From Lysobacterales bacterium (GTDB taxonomy: Bacteria > Pseudomonadota > Gammaproteobacteria > Xanthomonadales > S139-57): 19,517 nucleotides of DNA. The notes under the pieces are model-generated. The model ran no database searches. It saw only the letters and a program-made list of their open reading frames with translations, and was not told the DNA's origin. Where the stretch lies: contig JALWTZ010000253.1 in assembly GCA_026993285.1 (NCBI GenBank), forward strand, positions 1 through 19,517, written 5' to 3'. Below are positions 1 to 7,310 of this stretch, piece by piece. How positions within the stretch are numbered: the first letter of the stretch is position 1; each line of letters begins with the position of its first letter. The position numbers were made by a program, and so were the translations under genes.

Positions 1-344
1 TCCCCGTCCAGCAGGCTGAGACTCCCGTCTTCCTCGGCATTTTCTTCTTCCGTGGCCATGAAACGATGCTTGCCCCGGGTTTGGTAGAAGGCTTCCATGC
101 CCTGTCGCAGGGCCTGGAGGTATTCGTCGGTAAAGCGGGTCTGGATGACGCGCATTTGACGCATGCCGGCCAGCCAGGTTTCCTGTTCCTGGTTGCTTTT
201 GCATTGCCGGGCTTTTTCAAAGAGTTCGTCGTCGAATTTCTCGAACAGGGTCTGAATGGGGGCGACCAATGTACTGGCGAGCTGGGTCGACACCCGCTGC
301 AACGGGTGGTTCAGTGGGATCTTGTTCGTTATGGTTCGATTCAA
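1..344 (-). CDS. DUF1631-type conserved protein, N-terminal part (runs off the left edge)
   Basis: This minus-strand reading frame is open for 114 codons from a TTG start at 342-344 to the window edge. The TTG is preceded by an AGAAGGA ribosome-binding site about 8 nt away. The upstream ATG at 383-385 (on the minus strand) reaches a stop after eight codons, so TTG is the only good start. The visible protein begins LNRTITNKIPLNHPLQRV, is helical and polar, and reaches an acidic stretch near residue 100 (ATEEENAEED). In Pseudomonas-type genomes a large DUF1631 protein of unknown function lies beside purD, and both the N-terminal sequence and the neighbourhood fit that family. No enzymatic role can be read from this fragment. 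Some databases label members thymidine phosphorylase, which nothing here supports. The family call comes from memory of the sequence and context, so it is moderately sure; the coding call is firmer. Confidence 0.72.
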   Translation of the reverse strand, partial: MNRTITNKIPLNHPLQRVSTQLASTLVAPIQTLFEKFDDELFEKARQCKSNQEQETWLAGMRQMRVIQTRFTDEYLQALRQGMEAFYQTRGKHRFMATEEENAEEDGSLSLLDG

Positions 345-382
345 GGCGAAATCCTTCTCAAGGTGCCCGCTCAGGTGTTCGC

Positions 383-412
383 ATTGTAACCATTTCGCTG
401 ACGCACTGTCAT
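383..412 (-). promoter_or_regulatory. Sigma70-type promoter for the DUF1631 gene
   Basis: On the minus strand a -35 ATGACA (407-412) and a -10 TACAAT (383-388) are 18 bp apart. Each matches the consensus at five of six positions. The predicted start of transcription lies about 35 nt upstream of the TTG start codon. Confidence 0.5.
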
Positions 413-455
413 CCACATGATGGTTTTTTGTACAGAAACTTATCCCCATGGGGCG

Positions 456-484
456 TTCATTCAGTTGTGGGGCTCGCGTACAAT
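456..484 (+). promoter_or_regulatory. Candidate purD promoter
   Basis: A good -10 (TACAAT, 479-484) sits 17 bp after a weak -35 (TTCATT, 456-461). It is followed by a GC-rich discriminator and lies about 33 bp before the purD start codon. The -35 is poor, so an activator or a different spacing may apply. Confidence 0.42.
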
Positions 485-516
485 GCCGCTGGAGAATCTG
501 GATGCTGGAGTGAAGC

Positions 517-1797
517 ATGAATCTTCTTGTCATAGGTGGCGGTGGCCGTGAACATGCCCTGGCCTGGAAACTGGCGCAGTCCGAACGGGTGGACAAGGTC
601 TATGTCGCGCCGGGAAATGCGGGCAGCGCACGGGAAGCCGGGGTGGAAAATGTGCCCATTGCTGCCGAGGATATCGATGGTTTGCTGGATTTTGCCCGGT
701 CGGCAGGTGTGAGCCTGACCGTGGTTGGCCCCGAAGCCCCGCTGGTTGCCGGCGTGGTGGATCGTTTTCAGCAAGCTGGCCTGGCTTGTTTCGGGCCTAC
801 GGCTGCGGCGGCCCGTCTGGAAGGTTCCAAGGCTTTCAGCAAGGATTTTCTTGCCCGTCATGGCATACCCACGGCCCGTTATGCCACTTTTGAAACGGTG
901 GAGCCGGCGTTGGCCTGGGTACGAGAGCATGGCGCGCCCATCGTGGTCAAGGCCGATGGGCTGGCTGCTGGCAAGGGCGTTATCATCGCACAGACAGTGG
1001 AAGCGGCGGAAGCGGCCATACGGGACATGCTGGCTGGCAACCGCTTTGGTACAGCAGGCCATCGGGTGGTGGTGGAATCCTTCCTCGAGGGAGAGGAAGC
1101 CAGTTTTATCTGCATGGTGGATGGCGAGCATGTCTTGCCGCTGGCCTCTTCTCAGGATCACAAGGCCCGGGATGAAGGGGACCAGGGGCCGAATACCGGT
1201 GGCATGGGTGCCTATTCCCCCGCGCCGGTGGTGGATGCGGCCATGCATGATCGTATCTTGCGGGAAGTGATTCAACCGGTAGTGCAGGGCATGGCGTCCG
1301 AGGGGCATCCTTTTACTGGCTTTCTCTATGCCGGCCTGATGATCGCACCGGATGGTACGCCGAATGTACTGGAGTTCAATGTGCGTTTTGGCGACCCGGA
1401 GACCCAGCCCATTCTCCTGCGCCTGCAATCCGATTTGCTGACACTCTGTGAGGCGGCGCTGGCAGGGCGGCTCGATCAGGTGCAGGCTGACTGGGACAAT
1501 CGCCCGGCGCTGGGCGTGGTAATGGCGGCGGAAGGCTACCCCGACAGCGTGCGTAAGGGAGATGTCATTGAAGGGCTGGACGGGGTGGACAACGATGTAG
1601 TGAAGGTTTTTCACGCTGGAACGGCATTGCGTGATGGTCAGGTGGTGACGGCTGGCGGGCGTGTCCTGTGTGTTTGTGCCCTGGGCGATGATCTGCGCCA
1701 GGCTCGGGATCGTGCCTATCAGGCCGTGGGTCGGATCCACTGGCCAGGTGCCTTTTACCGTGGTGATATTGGCCACCGCGCACTCAATCGCCCCTGA
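517..1797 (+). CDS. purD: Phosphoribosylamine--glycine ligase (GAR synthetase)
   Basis: This 426-residue protein has the usual length of PurD. The enzyme joins glycine to 5-phosphoribosylamine using ATP, the second step of de novo purine synthesis in the cytoplasm. The N-terminal domain opens with the MNLLVIGGGGREHALAWK signature. An ATP-grasp region follows (GSKAFSKDFLARHGIPTA near residue 110, then IVVKADGLAAGKGV). The family signature NVRFGDPETQ, with metal/ATP-binding Glu, Asn and Asp, lies near residue 290. A GGAG ribosome-binding site precedes the ATG. In many relatives purD follows purH; here it stands alone, divergent from the DUF1631 gene and followed by the separate pyrG promoter. 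No PurR-like operator was recognised. Confidence 0.97.
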   Translation: MNLLVIGGGGREHALAWKLAQSERVDKVYVAPGNAGSAREAGVENVPIAAEDIDGLLDFARSAGVSLTVVGPEAPLVAGVVDRFQQAGLACFGPTAAAARLEGSKAFSKDFLARHGIPTARYATFETVEPALAWVREHGAPIVVKADGLAAGKGVIIAQTVEAAEAAIRDMLAGNRFGTAGHRVVVESFLEGEEASFICMVDGEHVLPLASSQDHKARDEGDQGPNTGGMGAYSPAPVVDAAMHDRILREVIQPVVQGMASEGHPFTGFLYAGLMIAPDGTPNVLEFNVRFGDPETQPILLRLQSDLLTLCEAALAGRLDQVQADWDNRPALGVVMAAEGYPDSVRKGDVIEGLDGVDNDVVKVFHAGTALRDGQVVTAGGRVLCVCALGDDLRQARDRAYQAVGRIHWPGAFYRGDIGHRALNRP

Positions 1798-1827
1798 GGA
1801 TATATTCAAACTATTGCATATTGTGCA

Positions 1828-1856
1828 ATGACGGGCCGCCGCATTTCCGGTAGAAT
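1828..1856 (+). promoter_or_regulatory. Promoter of the pyrG cluster
   Basis: A -35 ATGACG (1828-1833) and -10 TAGAAT (1851-1856, five of six consensus) are separated by 17 bp. They lie 55 bp upstream of the pyrG start codon. An inverted repeat, ATTGCA-TATTG-TGCAAT (1813-1829), abuts and overlaps the first bases of the -35 and could be an operator. Confidence 0.5.
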
Positions 1857-1910
1857 GGTCTCCCGGTTCGGCAGCGCTGGCTGCCTTTTTCTGTTTGACC
1901 GGGAATATTC

Positions 1911-3560
1911 ATGACTTCACTGATTTTCGTGACTGGTGGCGTGGTCTCTTCGCTGGGCAAGGGCATCGCCTCCGCCTCGCTTGCAGCTGTATTGGAATCC
2001 CGTGGCCTCAAGGTCACCATGCTCAAGCTGGACCCGTACATCAATGTGGATCCGGGCACCATGAGCCCGTTTCAGCACGGCGAGGTTTTTGTCACCGCCG
2101 ACGGTGCGGAAACCGATCTGGATCTGGGTTACTACGAACGCTTTGTGCGCACCCGCATGAGCCGGGACAACAACTACACCACTGGCCAGATCTACGAAAA
2201 TGTCATCCGCAAGGAACGCCGGGGTGATTATCTGGGCGGCACCGTGCAGGTCATCCCGCACATTACCGATGAGATCAAGCGCTGCGTGCGCAAGGCCGCC
2301 GAAGGCTATGATGTGGCCATGGTGGAAATCGGTGGTACGGTTGGGGATATCGAATCCCTGCCCTTTCTGGAAGCCATTCGCCAGCTGGGGGTGGAAGAGG
2401 GGCCGAGCAATGCCCTGTTCATGCATCTGACGCTGGTGCCTTACATTCGGGCAGCCGGTGAAATCAAGACCAAGCCTACCCAGCATTCGGTGAAAGAGTT
2501 GCGTTCCATTGGCATTCAGCCGGATATTCTTCTCTGCCGTACCGAATGCCCCATCAGTGATGAGGAACGGCGCAAGATTGCCCTGTTCACCAATGTGCCC
2601 GAACGTGGCGTGATTCCGGCGATGGATGTGGACAACATCTACGCCCTGCCAGCCTACCTGCGCGAGCAGGGGCTGGATGATCTGGTGGTGGAACGCCTGG
2701 GCCTCAAGGCGGGTGAGCCCGATCTGTCGGAATGGCAGGAAGTGGTGGACGCCATGGCAAACCCGCAGGCGGAAGTGGATATCGCCATGGTAGGCAAATA
2801 TGTAGAGCACTCGGATGCCTACAAATCCCTGATCGAAGCCCTGCGCCATGGTGGGCTGGACGATCGGATCCAGGTCAATATTCACCCCATTGATGCCAGC
2901 CGCCTGGATGATGGCGATACCAGCACACTGGCTGATTTTGATGCGGTGCTGGTGCCCGGCGGCTTCGGCAAGCGTGGATTTGTCGGCAAGCTCAATGCCG
3001 TGCGATTCGCGCGTGAACAGCAAGTGCCCTATCTGGGTATTTGTCTGGGCATGCAGGTGGCGGTGATCGAATATGCCCGCCATGTGGCCGGGCTGGAAGG
3101 TGCCAATTCCACCGAGATGGAGCGCCAGTGTGAACACCCGGTGATTGCCCTGATTACCGAGTGGCTGGATGCTTCCGGTGAAGTGAAAAAGCGTAACGAA
3201 ACTTCCGATCTGGGTGGCACCATGCGCCTGGGCGAGCAGGGCTGCCGGCTCAAGGCCGGTACGCTGGCACACCGCATGTATGGCGCTGACATCATTCATG
3301 AACGCCACCGCCACCGTTATGAATTCAACAACTACTACCGTCAGCCACTGGAAGATGCCGGGCTGGAGTTTTCCGGTCGCTCTCTGGACGATACACTGGT
3401 GGAAGTCATTGAAATACCGGAACATCCCTGGTTTGTGGCCTGCCAGTTCCATCCGGAATTCACCTCCACGCCGCGTGATCGCCATCCCCTGTTTACCGGT
3501 TTTATCCGCGCCGCCCTGGCGCATCGCCAGCAGAAGCGTCAGGCGGAGAAATGCGCATGA
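1911..3560 (+). CDS. pyrG: CTP synthase (glutamine-hydrolysing)
   Basis: This 549-residue protein is full length for PyrG. The enzyme converts UTP to CTP with ATP and glutamine as nitrogen donor, the last step of de novo pyrimidine nucleotide synthesis. The N-terminal amidoligase domain (about 1-265) begins with the family signature FVTGGVVSSLGKGI and has the DPYINVDPGTMSP segment. The C-terminal class I glutamine amidotransferase domain (about 288-545) carries the nucleophile Cys378 in GICLGMQ and the His514/Glu516 pair in CQFHPEFTS. It is the first gene of the plus-strand cluster and overlaps kdsA by 4 bp (ATGA), so the two are probably translationally coupled. The pyrG-kdsA-eno-ftsB order is common in Gammaproteobacteria. 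Confidence 0.98.
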   Translation: MTSLIFVTGGVVSSLGKGIASASLAAVLESRGLKVTMLKLDPYINVDPGTMSPFQHGEVFVTADGAETDLDLGYYERFVRTRMSRDNNYTTGQIYENVIRKERRGDYLGGTVQVIPHITDEIKRCVRKAAEGYDVAMVEIGGTVGDIESLPFLEAIRQLGVEEGPSNALFMHLTLVPYIRAAGEIKTKPTQHSVKELRSIGIQPDILLCRTECPISDEERRKIALFTNVPERGVIPAMDVDNIYALPAYLREQGLDDLVVERLGLKAGEPDLSEWQEVVDAMANPQAEVDIAMVGKYVEHSDAYKSLIEALRHGGLDDRIQVNIHPIDASRLDDGDTSTLADFDAVLVPGGFGKRGFVGKLNAVRFAREQQVPYLGICLGMQVAVIEYARHVAGLEGANSTEMERQCEHPVIALITEWLDASGEVKKRNETSDLGGTMRLGEQGCRLKAGTLAHRMYGADIIHERHRHRYEFNNYYRQPLEDAGLEFSGRSLDDTLVEVIEIPEHPWFVACQFHPEFTSTPRDRHPLFTGFIRAALAHRQQKRQAEKCA

Positions 3561-4414
3561 ATCTGTGCGGTTTTGATGTGGGGCTGGACCGGCCCCTGTT
3601 TCTCATTGCCGGCCCCTGCGTGATCGAGAGCCGGGCCATGGCACTGGAAACCGCGGCAAGTCTGAAGGAAATCACCGACACGCTGGGCGTGCCCTTCATC
3701 TACAAATCCAGTTTTGACAAGGCCAACCGTTCCTCCGTGCACAGTTATCGCGGGCCGGGCATGGCCGAGGGGCTGAAGATTCTGGCGGAAGTGCGTGAAC
3801 AGGTGGGCGTGCCCATCCTCACGGATGTCCATGAAGATACACCGCTGGATGAAGTGGCCGATGTGGTCGATGTACTGCAAACCCCGGCTTTTCTCTGCCG
3901 CCAGACCAATTTCATCCTGCGGGTGGCCCGTACCGGCAAACCGGTCAATATCAAGAAGGGGCAGTTTCTGGCCCCCTGGGACATGAAGCTGGTTGCGGAA
4001 AAAGCCTTGACCACCGGCAATCGGCAGATCATGGTCTGCGAGCGTGGCGCCAGTTTCGGTTACAACAACCTGGTTTCGGACATGCGCTCCCTGGCGGTGA
4101 TGCGCGATACCGGCTGTCCGGTGGTTTTCGATGCGACCCACTCGGTGCAATTGCCCGGTGGCCAGGGTGCCAGCTCCGGCGGTCAGCGGGAGTTTGTGCC
4201 TGTGCTGGCACGCGCGGCAGTGGCTGCCGGCGTGGCCGGCCTGTTCATGGAAACCCACCCCGAGCCGGAAAAGGCCCTGAGCGATGGGCCGAATGCCTGG
4301 CCCTTGGGGCAGATGGCTTCCCTGCTTTCGGTGCTCAAGGCACTGGATGAGCAGGTCAAGGCGCAGCCCATGCATGAAAATGAATACTTGAATTTCGAGC
4401 AGGAACCATCATGA
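3557..4414 (+). CDS. kdsA: 2-dehydro-3-deoxyphosphooctonate aldolase (KDO-8-phosphate synthase)
   Basis: KdsA condenses phosphoenolpyruvate with D-arabinose 5-phosphate to make KDO 8-phosphate, the precursor of the inner-core sugar of lipopolysaccharide. The start at 3557 is preferred because it gives the ATGA overlap with pyrG and places GGAG 8 nt upstream; an ATG at 3551 would sit only 2 nt from that site. The product is 285 residues. Family motifs are AGPCVIES (18-25), KSSFDKANRSS (50-60), RGASFGYNN (163-171) and FDATHSVQLPGG (191-202). Cys21, His195, Glu232 and Asp243 correspond to the four ligands of the metal-dependent class, whereas the E. coli enzyme has Asn in place of the cysteine. 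The stop codon overlaps the eno start. Confidence 0.96.
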   Translation: MNLCGFDVGLDRPLFLIAGPCVIESRAMALETAASLKEITDTLGVPFIYKSSFDKANRSSVHSYRGPGMAEGLKILAEVREQVGVPILTDVHEDTPLDEVADVVDVLQTPAFLCRQTNFILRVARTGKPVNIKKGQFLAPWDMKLVAEKALTTGNRQIMVCERGASFGYNNLVSDMRSLAVMRDTGCPVVFDATHSVQLPGGQGASSGGQREFVPVLARAAVAAGVAGLFMETHPEPEKALSDGPNAWPLGQMASLLSVLKALDEQVKAQPMHENEYLNFEQEPS

Positions 4415-5697
4415 GCAAGATCAAGCATATTCAGGCACGGGAGATTCTGGACTCCCGTGGCAACCCCACTGTTGAAGCGGATGTGGTACTGGAAAACGGC
4501 ATGTTGGGCCGTGCGGCGGTGCCTTCCGGCGCATCCACCGGCGCGCGTGAAGCCATCGAACTGCGTGACGGCGACCCCGCGCGCTATGGCGGCAAGGGTG
4601 TGCTGAAGGCCGTGGGGCATGTGAACGACGAGATCGCCCGCCTGCTGCAAGGCCGGGATGTTCACGACCAGGCTGCGCTGGATCAGGCCATGATCAGCCT
4701 GGATGGCACCGACAACAAATCCCGTCTGGGTGCCAACGCCTTGCTGGCCGTTTCCCTGGCCGCCGCGCATGCGGCCGCGGCCGATGCCGGCCAGACACTG
4801 TTCCGGTATCTGGCTGGAGACAAGCCGGTGGAACTGCCCGTGCCGATGATGAATATCATCAACGGCGGCGCTCATGCCGACAACAGTGTGGATGTGCAGG
4901 AATTCATGATCATCCCCGCCGGTTTTGATCGTTTCAGCGAAGCCCTGCGCTGTGGCGTGGAAATCTTCCATGCATTGAAAAAAGTCTTGCACGACCGTGG
5001 CCTGGCCACCACCGTGGGTGACGAGGGCGGTTTCGCGCCCAACCTTTCTTCCAATGAAGAAGCCATGCAGGTGATCGTGGAAGCCATCCATGCCGCCGGT
5101 TACGATCTGGGTACCCACGTCTGGCTGGGGCTGGACATCGCCAGTTCCGAATTCTACAAGGACGGCGTTTATACCCTGGGTTCGGAAAATCGCAGTCTGG
5201 ATGCCGCTGGCATGGTGGATCTGCTGGCCGACTGGGTGGAACGTTATCCCATCATCAGCATTGAAGATGGCCTGGCTGAAGATGACTGGGCCGGTTGGAA
5301 GCTGCTCACCGAACGGCTGGGTGGCAAGGTGCAACTGGTGGGGGACGATCTGTTCGTGACCAATACCCAGATCTTCCAGGAGGGCATAGACCAGGGCATT
5401 GCCAACTCCATCCTGATCAAGCTCAACCAGATCGGCACCTTGACCGAAACACTGGAAGCCATTGAAATGGCCCGCAAGGCCGGTTACAGCGCGGTGATTT
5501 CCCACCGCTCCGGCGAGACGGAAGATACCACTATCGCCGACCTGGCCGTGGCCACATCCGCCACCCAGATCAAGACCGGCTCCTTGTCTCGTTCCGATCG
5601 TGTGGCAAAATACAACCAGTTGCTGCGTATTGAAGCGGCATTGGGTGGCGAAGCCTGCTATGCTGGCACCCGTGCCTTCAGGCACCTGAACGGTTGA
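4411..5697 (+). CDS. eno: Enolase (phosphopyruvate hydratase)
   Basis: Enolase interconverts 2-phosphoglycerate and phosphoenolpyruvate in glycolysis, and in many gammaproteobacteria it is also part of the RNA degradosome. The 428-residue protein is of normal length. Visible catalytic features are His155 in NGGAHADN, the acid Glu205 in VGDEGGFAPN, the metal ligands Asp242, Glu285 (SIEDG) and Asp312 (GDDLFVTN), the base Lys337 in IKLNQIGT, and the SHRSGETEDTTIADLAV signature (364-380). AGGA lies 6 nt before the ATG, which overlaps the kdsA stop as ATGA. Phosphoenolpyruvate made here is the co-substrate of KdsA, which gives the adjacency metabolic sense. Confidence 0.98.
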   Translation: MSKIKHIQAREILDSRGNPTVEADVVLENGMLGRAAVPSGASTGAREAIELRDGDPARYGGKGVLKAVGHVNDEIARLLQGRDVHDQAALDQAMISLDGTDNKSRLGANALLAVSLAAAHAAAADAGQTLFRYLAGDKPVELPVPMMNIINGGAHADNSVDVQEFMIIPAGFDRFSEALRCGVEIFHALKKVLHDRGLATTVGDEGGFAPNLSSNEEAMQVIVEAIHAAGYDLGTHVWLGLDIASSEFYKDGVYTLGSENRSLDAAGMVDLLADWVERYPIISIEDGLAEDDWAGWKLLTERLGGKVQLVGDDLFVTNTQIFQEGIDQGIANSILIKLNQIGTLTETLEAIEMARKAGYSAVISHRSGETEDTTIADLAVATSATQIKTGSLSRSDRVAKYNQLLRIEAALGGEACYAGTRAFRHLNG

Positions 5698-5702
5698 AAG
5701 GC

Positions 5703-5716
5703 ATGCCCAAGGGCAT
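5703..5716 (+). other. Short inverted repeat between eno and ftsB
   Basis: ATGCCC-AA-GGGCAT forms a perfect 6-bp inverted repeat directly after the eno stop and upstream of the ftsB ribosome-binding site. It has no following T-run, so it is not a classic terminator. It could be an mRNA processing or stability hairpin. Confidence 0.3.
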
Positions 5717-5728
5717 CAGGGAGAAGGG

Positions 5729-6016
5729 ATGAAACTGTTGAACGCGGTATTGCTCCTGCTGTTGCTGGCCCTGCAAGGCCAGTTATGGCTGGGTGAGGGC
5801 GGCGTTCAGACCTGGCTGCATCACCGGGATCAGCGCATGGCCATGGAACAGACCATCGCACTGCGTCAAGCCCGTAATCAGGCCCTGCAGGCAGAAATCG
5901 ATGATTTGACCCATGGCAATCTGACCGTGGAAGAAATTGCCCGTGAAGATCTGGGCTATATTCGCTCAGGCGAGCAGTTCATTCGCGTGGTGGATGCCAG
6001 CGAGCTGGTGCGCTAG
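5729..6016 (+). CDS. ftsB: Cell division protein FtsB (septum formation initiator family)
   Basis: FtsB is a small bitopic inner-membrane protein that forms the FtsQ-FtsB-FtsL complex at the division site, linking early divisome assembly to septal peptidoglycan synthesis. The 95-residue product has one N-terminal membrane segment (about 4-21, very leucine-rich), a periplasmic coiled coil (about 35-65, charged residues alternating with Leu, Ala and Ile), and the conserved C-terminal module ARxDLGYIRxGEQFIRV (about 73-88). E. coli FtsB is 103 residues, so the length is normal. GGGAGAAGGG just before the ATG provides a strong ribosome-binding site. Its position after eno is the classical gammaproteobacterial arrangement. 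Confidence 0.95.
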   Translation: MKLLNAVLLLLLLALQGQLWLGEGGVQTWLHHRDQRMAMEQTIALRQARNQALQAEIDDLTHGNLTVEEIAREDLGYIRSGEQFIRVVDASELVR

Positions 6017-6028
6017 CCCGGCCACCGC

Positions 6029-6166
6029 ATGAAACAGCTGAAAGTATTCAACAGGCCGATGCCGAAAAAAAACATTTTGGAAGGATGGTTGCCACATCTT
6101 GGGTTGCCTTCCCGTACGGCCGCTGTGTTCATTGCGTGTAGCCGGGGGCTGTTTCCGGGCCAATGA
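6029..6166 (+). other. Possible 45-codon upstream ORF ending in ATGA with ispD
   Basis: The gap between ftsB and ispD is 146 bp, long for this compact cluster. An ATG at 6029 opens 45 codons (MKQLKVFNRPMPKKN at the N terminus, basic, no recognised domain) and stops at TGA 6164-6166, overlapping the ispD start as ATGA. The ORF has no convincing ribosome-binding site, and ispD lacks one too, so coupling would make functional sense. The gap also holds GGAAGG (6079-6084) and CCTTCC (6107-6112), able to form a long-range stem. It may be chance; no homologue is known to me. Confidence 0.22.
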
Positions 6167-6840
6167 TCTGGGCGCTGGTACCCGCCGCCGGCGTGGGTCG
6201 CCGATTTGGCAGCACACTGCCCAAGCAGTTTCTGCCACTGGGTGAAAGTTCCGTACTGCAGCACACCATGGATACGCTGCTCTCCCACCCGCAAGTGGCC
6301 GGTGCCGTTGTCTGTTTGCATCCGGACTGGATGGATTTTCCCTTGAAACCGATAGCCGGCAAGCCGCTGGTTCGCATTGCGGGCGGGCAGGAACGGGCCG
6401 ATTCCGTACTGGCTGGACTGCATGCCCTGCCATCGGCCTGTGACTGGGTGATGGTGCATGATGCGGCCCGTCCCTGCCTGCCCGCAGAAGATCTGCAAAA
6501 ACTGATCAATGCCAGGAAAAACTTTCCCCAGGGCGCGCTGCTGGCCGCGCCCGTGCGGGACACCATGAAGCGTGGAGATGCCGATTACAAGGTTACGACC
6601 ACGGTTGAACGGGCCCGGCTTTGGCACGCGCTGACTCCGCAGTTATTCCCGAAAATGGCGTTGACAGAGGCGCTGACCACTGCTTTGCAATCGGGTTTGT
6701 GCATCACCGATGAGTCATCGGCCATGGAAGCCGCGGGCGTGCGGCCGGGGTTGGTGCCCGGCAGCCATCGCAATATCAAAATCACCCACGCGGAAGACCT
6801 GGCCCTGGCGGCCTTTTATCTGGAGCATGCATCATGTTGA
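6163..6840 (+). CDS. ispD: 2-C-methyl-D-erythritol 4-phosphate cytidylyltransferase
   Basis: IspD transfers CMP from CTP to 2-C-methyl-D-erythritol 4-phosphate in the MEP pathway of isoprenoid synthesis. The 225-residue protein shows the nucleotide-binding PAAGVGRRFG...PKQF signature (7-23), AGGQERADSV, the substrate-binding VMVHDAARPC segment, APVRDTMK, and the C-terminal TDESSAMEA and NIKITHAEDLALA motifs. The ATG at 6163 is the only start between an in-frame TAG at 6139 and the conserved PAAG; it gives a protein a few residues shorter than E. coli IspD. There is no obvious Shine-Dalgarno sequence. The stop overlaps the ispF start. Its substrate CTP is the product of PyrG at the head of the cluster. 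Confidence 0.96.
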   Translation: MIWALVPAAGVGRRFGSTLPKQFLPLGESSVLQHTMDTLLSHPQVAGAVVCLHPDWMDFPLKPIAGKPLVRIAGGQERADSVLAGLHALPSACDWVMVHDAARPCLPAEDLQKLINARKNFPQGALLAAPVRDTMKRGDADYKVTTTVERARLWHALTPQLFPKMALTEALTTALQSGLCITDESSAMEAAGVRPGLVPGSHRNIKITHAEDLALAAFYLEHASC

Positions 6841-7310
6841 GAATCGGTCAGGGTGTGGATGTGCATGCCTTCTGCGCGGGAGACCATATCATGCTCGGTG
6901 GCGTGCGCATTCCACATCATCACGGTTTTGCAGCCCATTCCGATGGGGATGTGTTGTTGCACGCGCTGACGGACGCCCTGCTGGGAGCGCTGGGCTGGGG
7001 GGATATCGGTGAGTGGTTCCCGCCTTCGGAAGCACGCTGGAAGGATGCCGACAGCAGAACCTTGTTGACCACGGTCTGGCACAAGGCCCTGGCGCAGGGT
7101 TGGCGGCTGCAGAATGCAGACCTGACCGTGGTGGCGGAAGCCCCCCGACTGGGCCCGTGGAAGGGGGCCATCCGCACATCGGTGGCCAAATTGCTGCAGG
7201 TACAGGAAGAAACTGTCAGCATCAAGGCCACCACCACGGAAAAGCTGGGTTTTTGCGGCCGGGAAGAGGGTGTTGCCGCCCTGGCCGTGGTGCTGCTGCA
7301 GCATGGATGA
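6834..7310 (+). CDS. ispF: 2-C-methyl-D-erythritol 2,4-cyclodiphosphate synthase
   Basis: IspF cyclises CDP-methylerythritol 2-phosphate, releasing CMP, two steps after IspD in the MEP pathway. The 158-residue length matches the trimeric enzyme. The zinc ligands Asp9, His11 (GQGVDVHAF) and His43 (DGDVLLHALTDALLGA) are all present, as is the C-terminal IKATTTEKLGFCGREEGVAA signature. The loop usually written FPDTDP reads FPPSEARWKDADS here, a mild departure from the common form. The gene overlaps ispD by 7 bp and truD by 8 bp, so ispD-ispF-truD is almost certainly one transcription and translation unit. Confidence 0.96.
   Translation: MLRIGQGVDVHAFCAGDHIMLGGVRIPHHHGFAAHSDGDVLLHALTDALLGALGWGDIGEWFPPSEARWKDADSRTLLTTVWHKALAQGWRLQNADLTVVAEAPRLGPWKGAIRTSVAKLLQVQEETVSIKATTTEKLGFCGREEGVAALAVVLLQHG

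Noticed and set aside
457..1809. Open reading frame of 450 codons on the minus strand opposite purD
   Set aside because: It mirrors the purD coding frame; composition is His/Arg/Gly-rich with no family motifs, as expected of an antisense shadow in GC-rich DNA.
1917..3524. Open reading frame of 535 codons on the minus strand opposite pyrG
   Set aside because: Shadow of pyrG; no recognisable domain and no ribosome-binding site with a plausible start.
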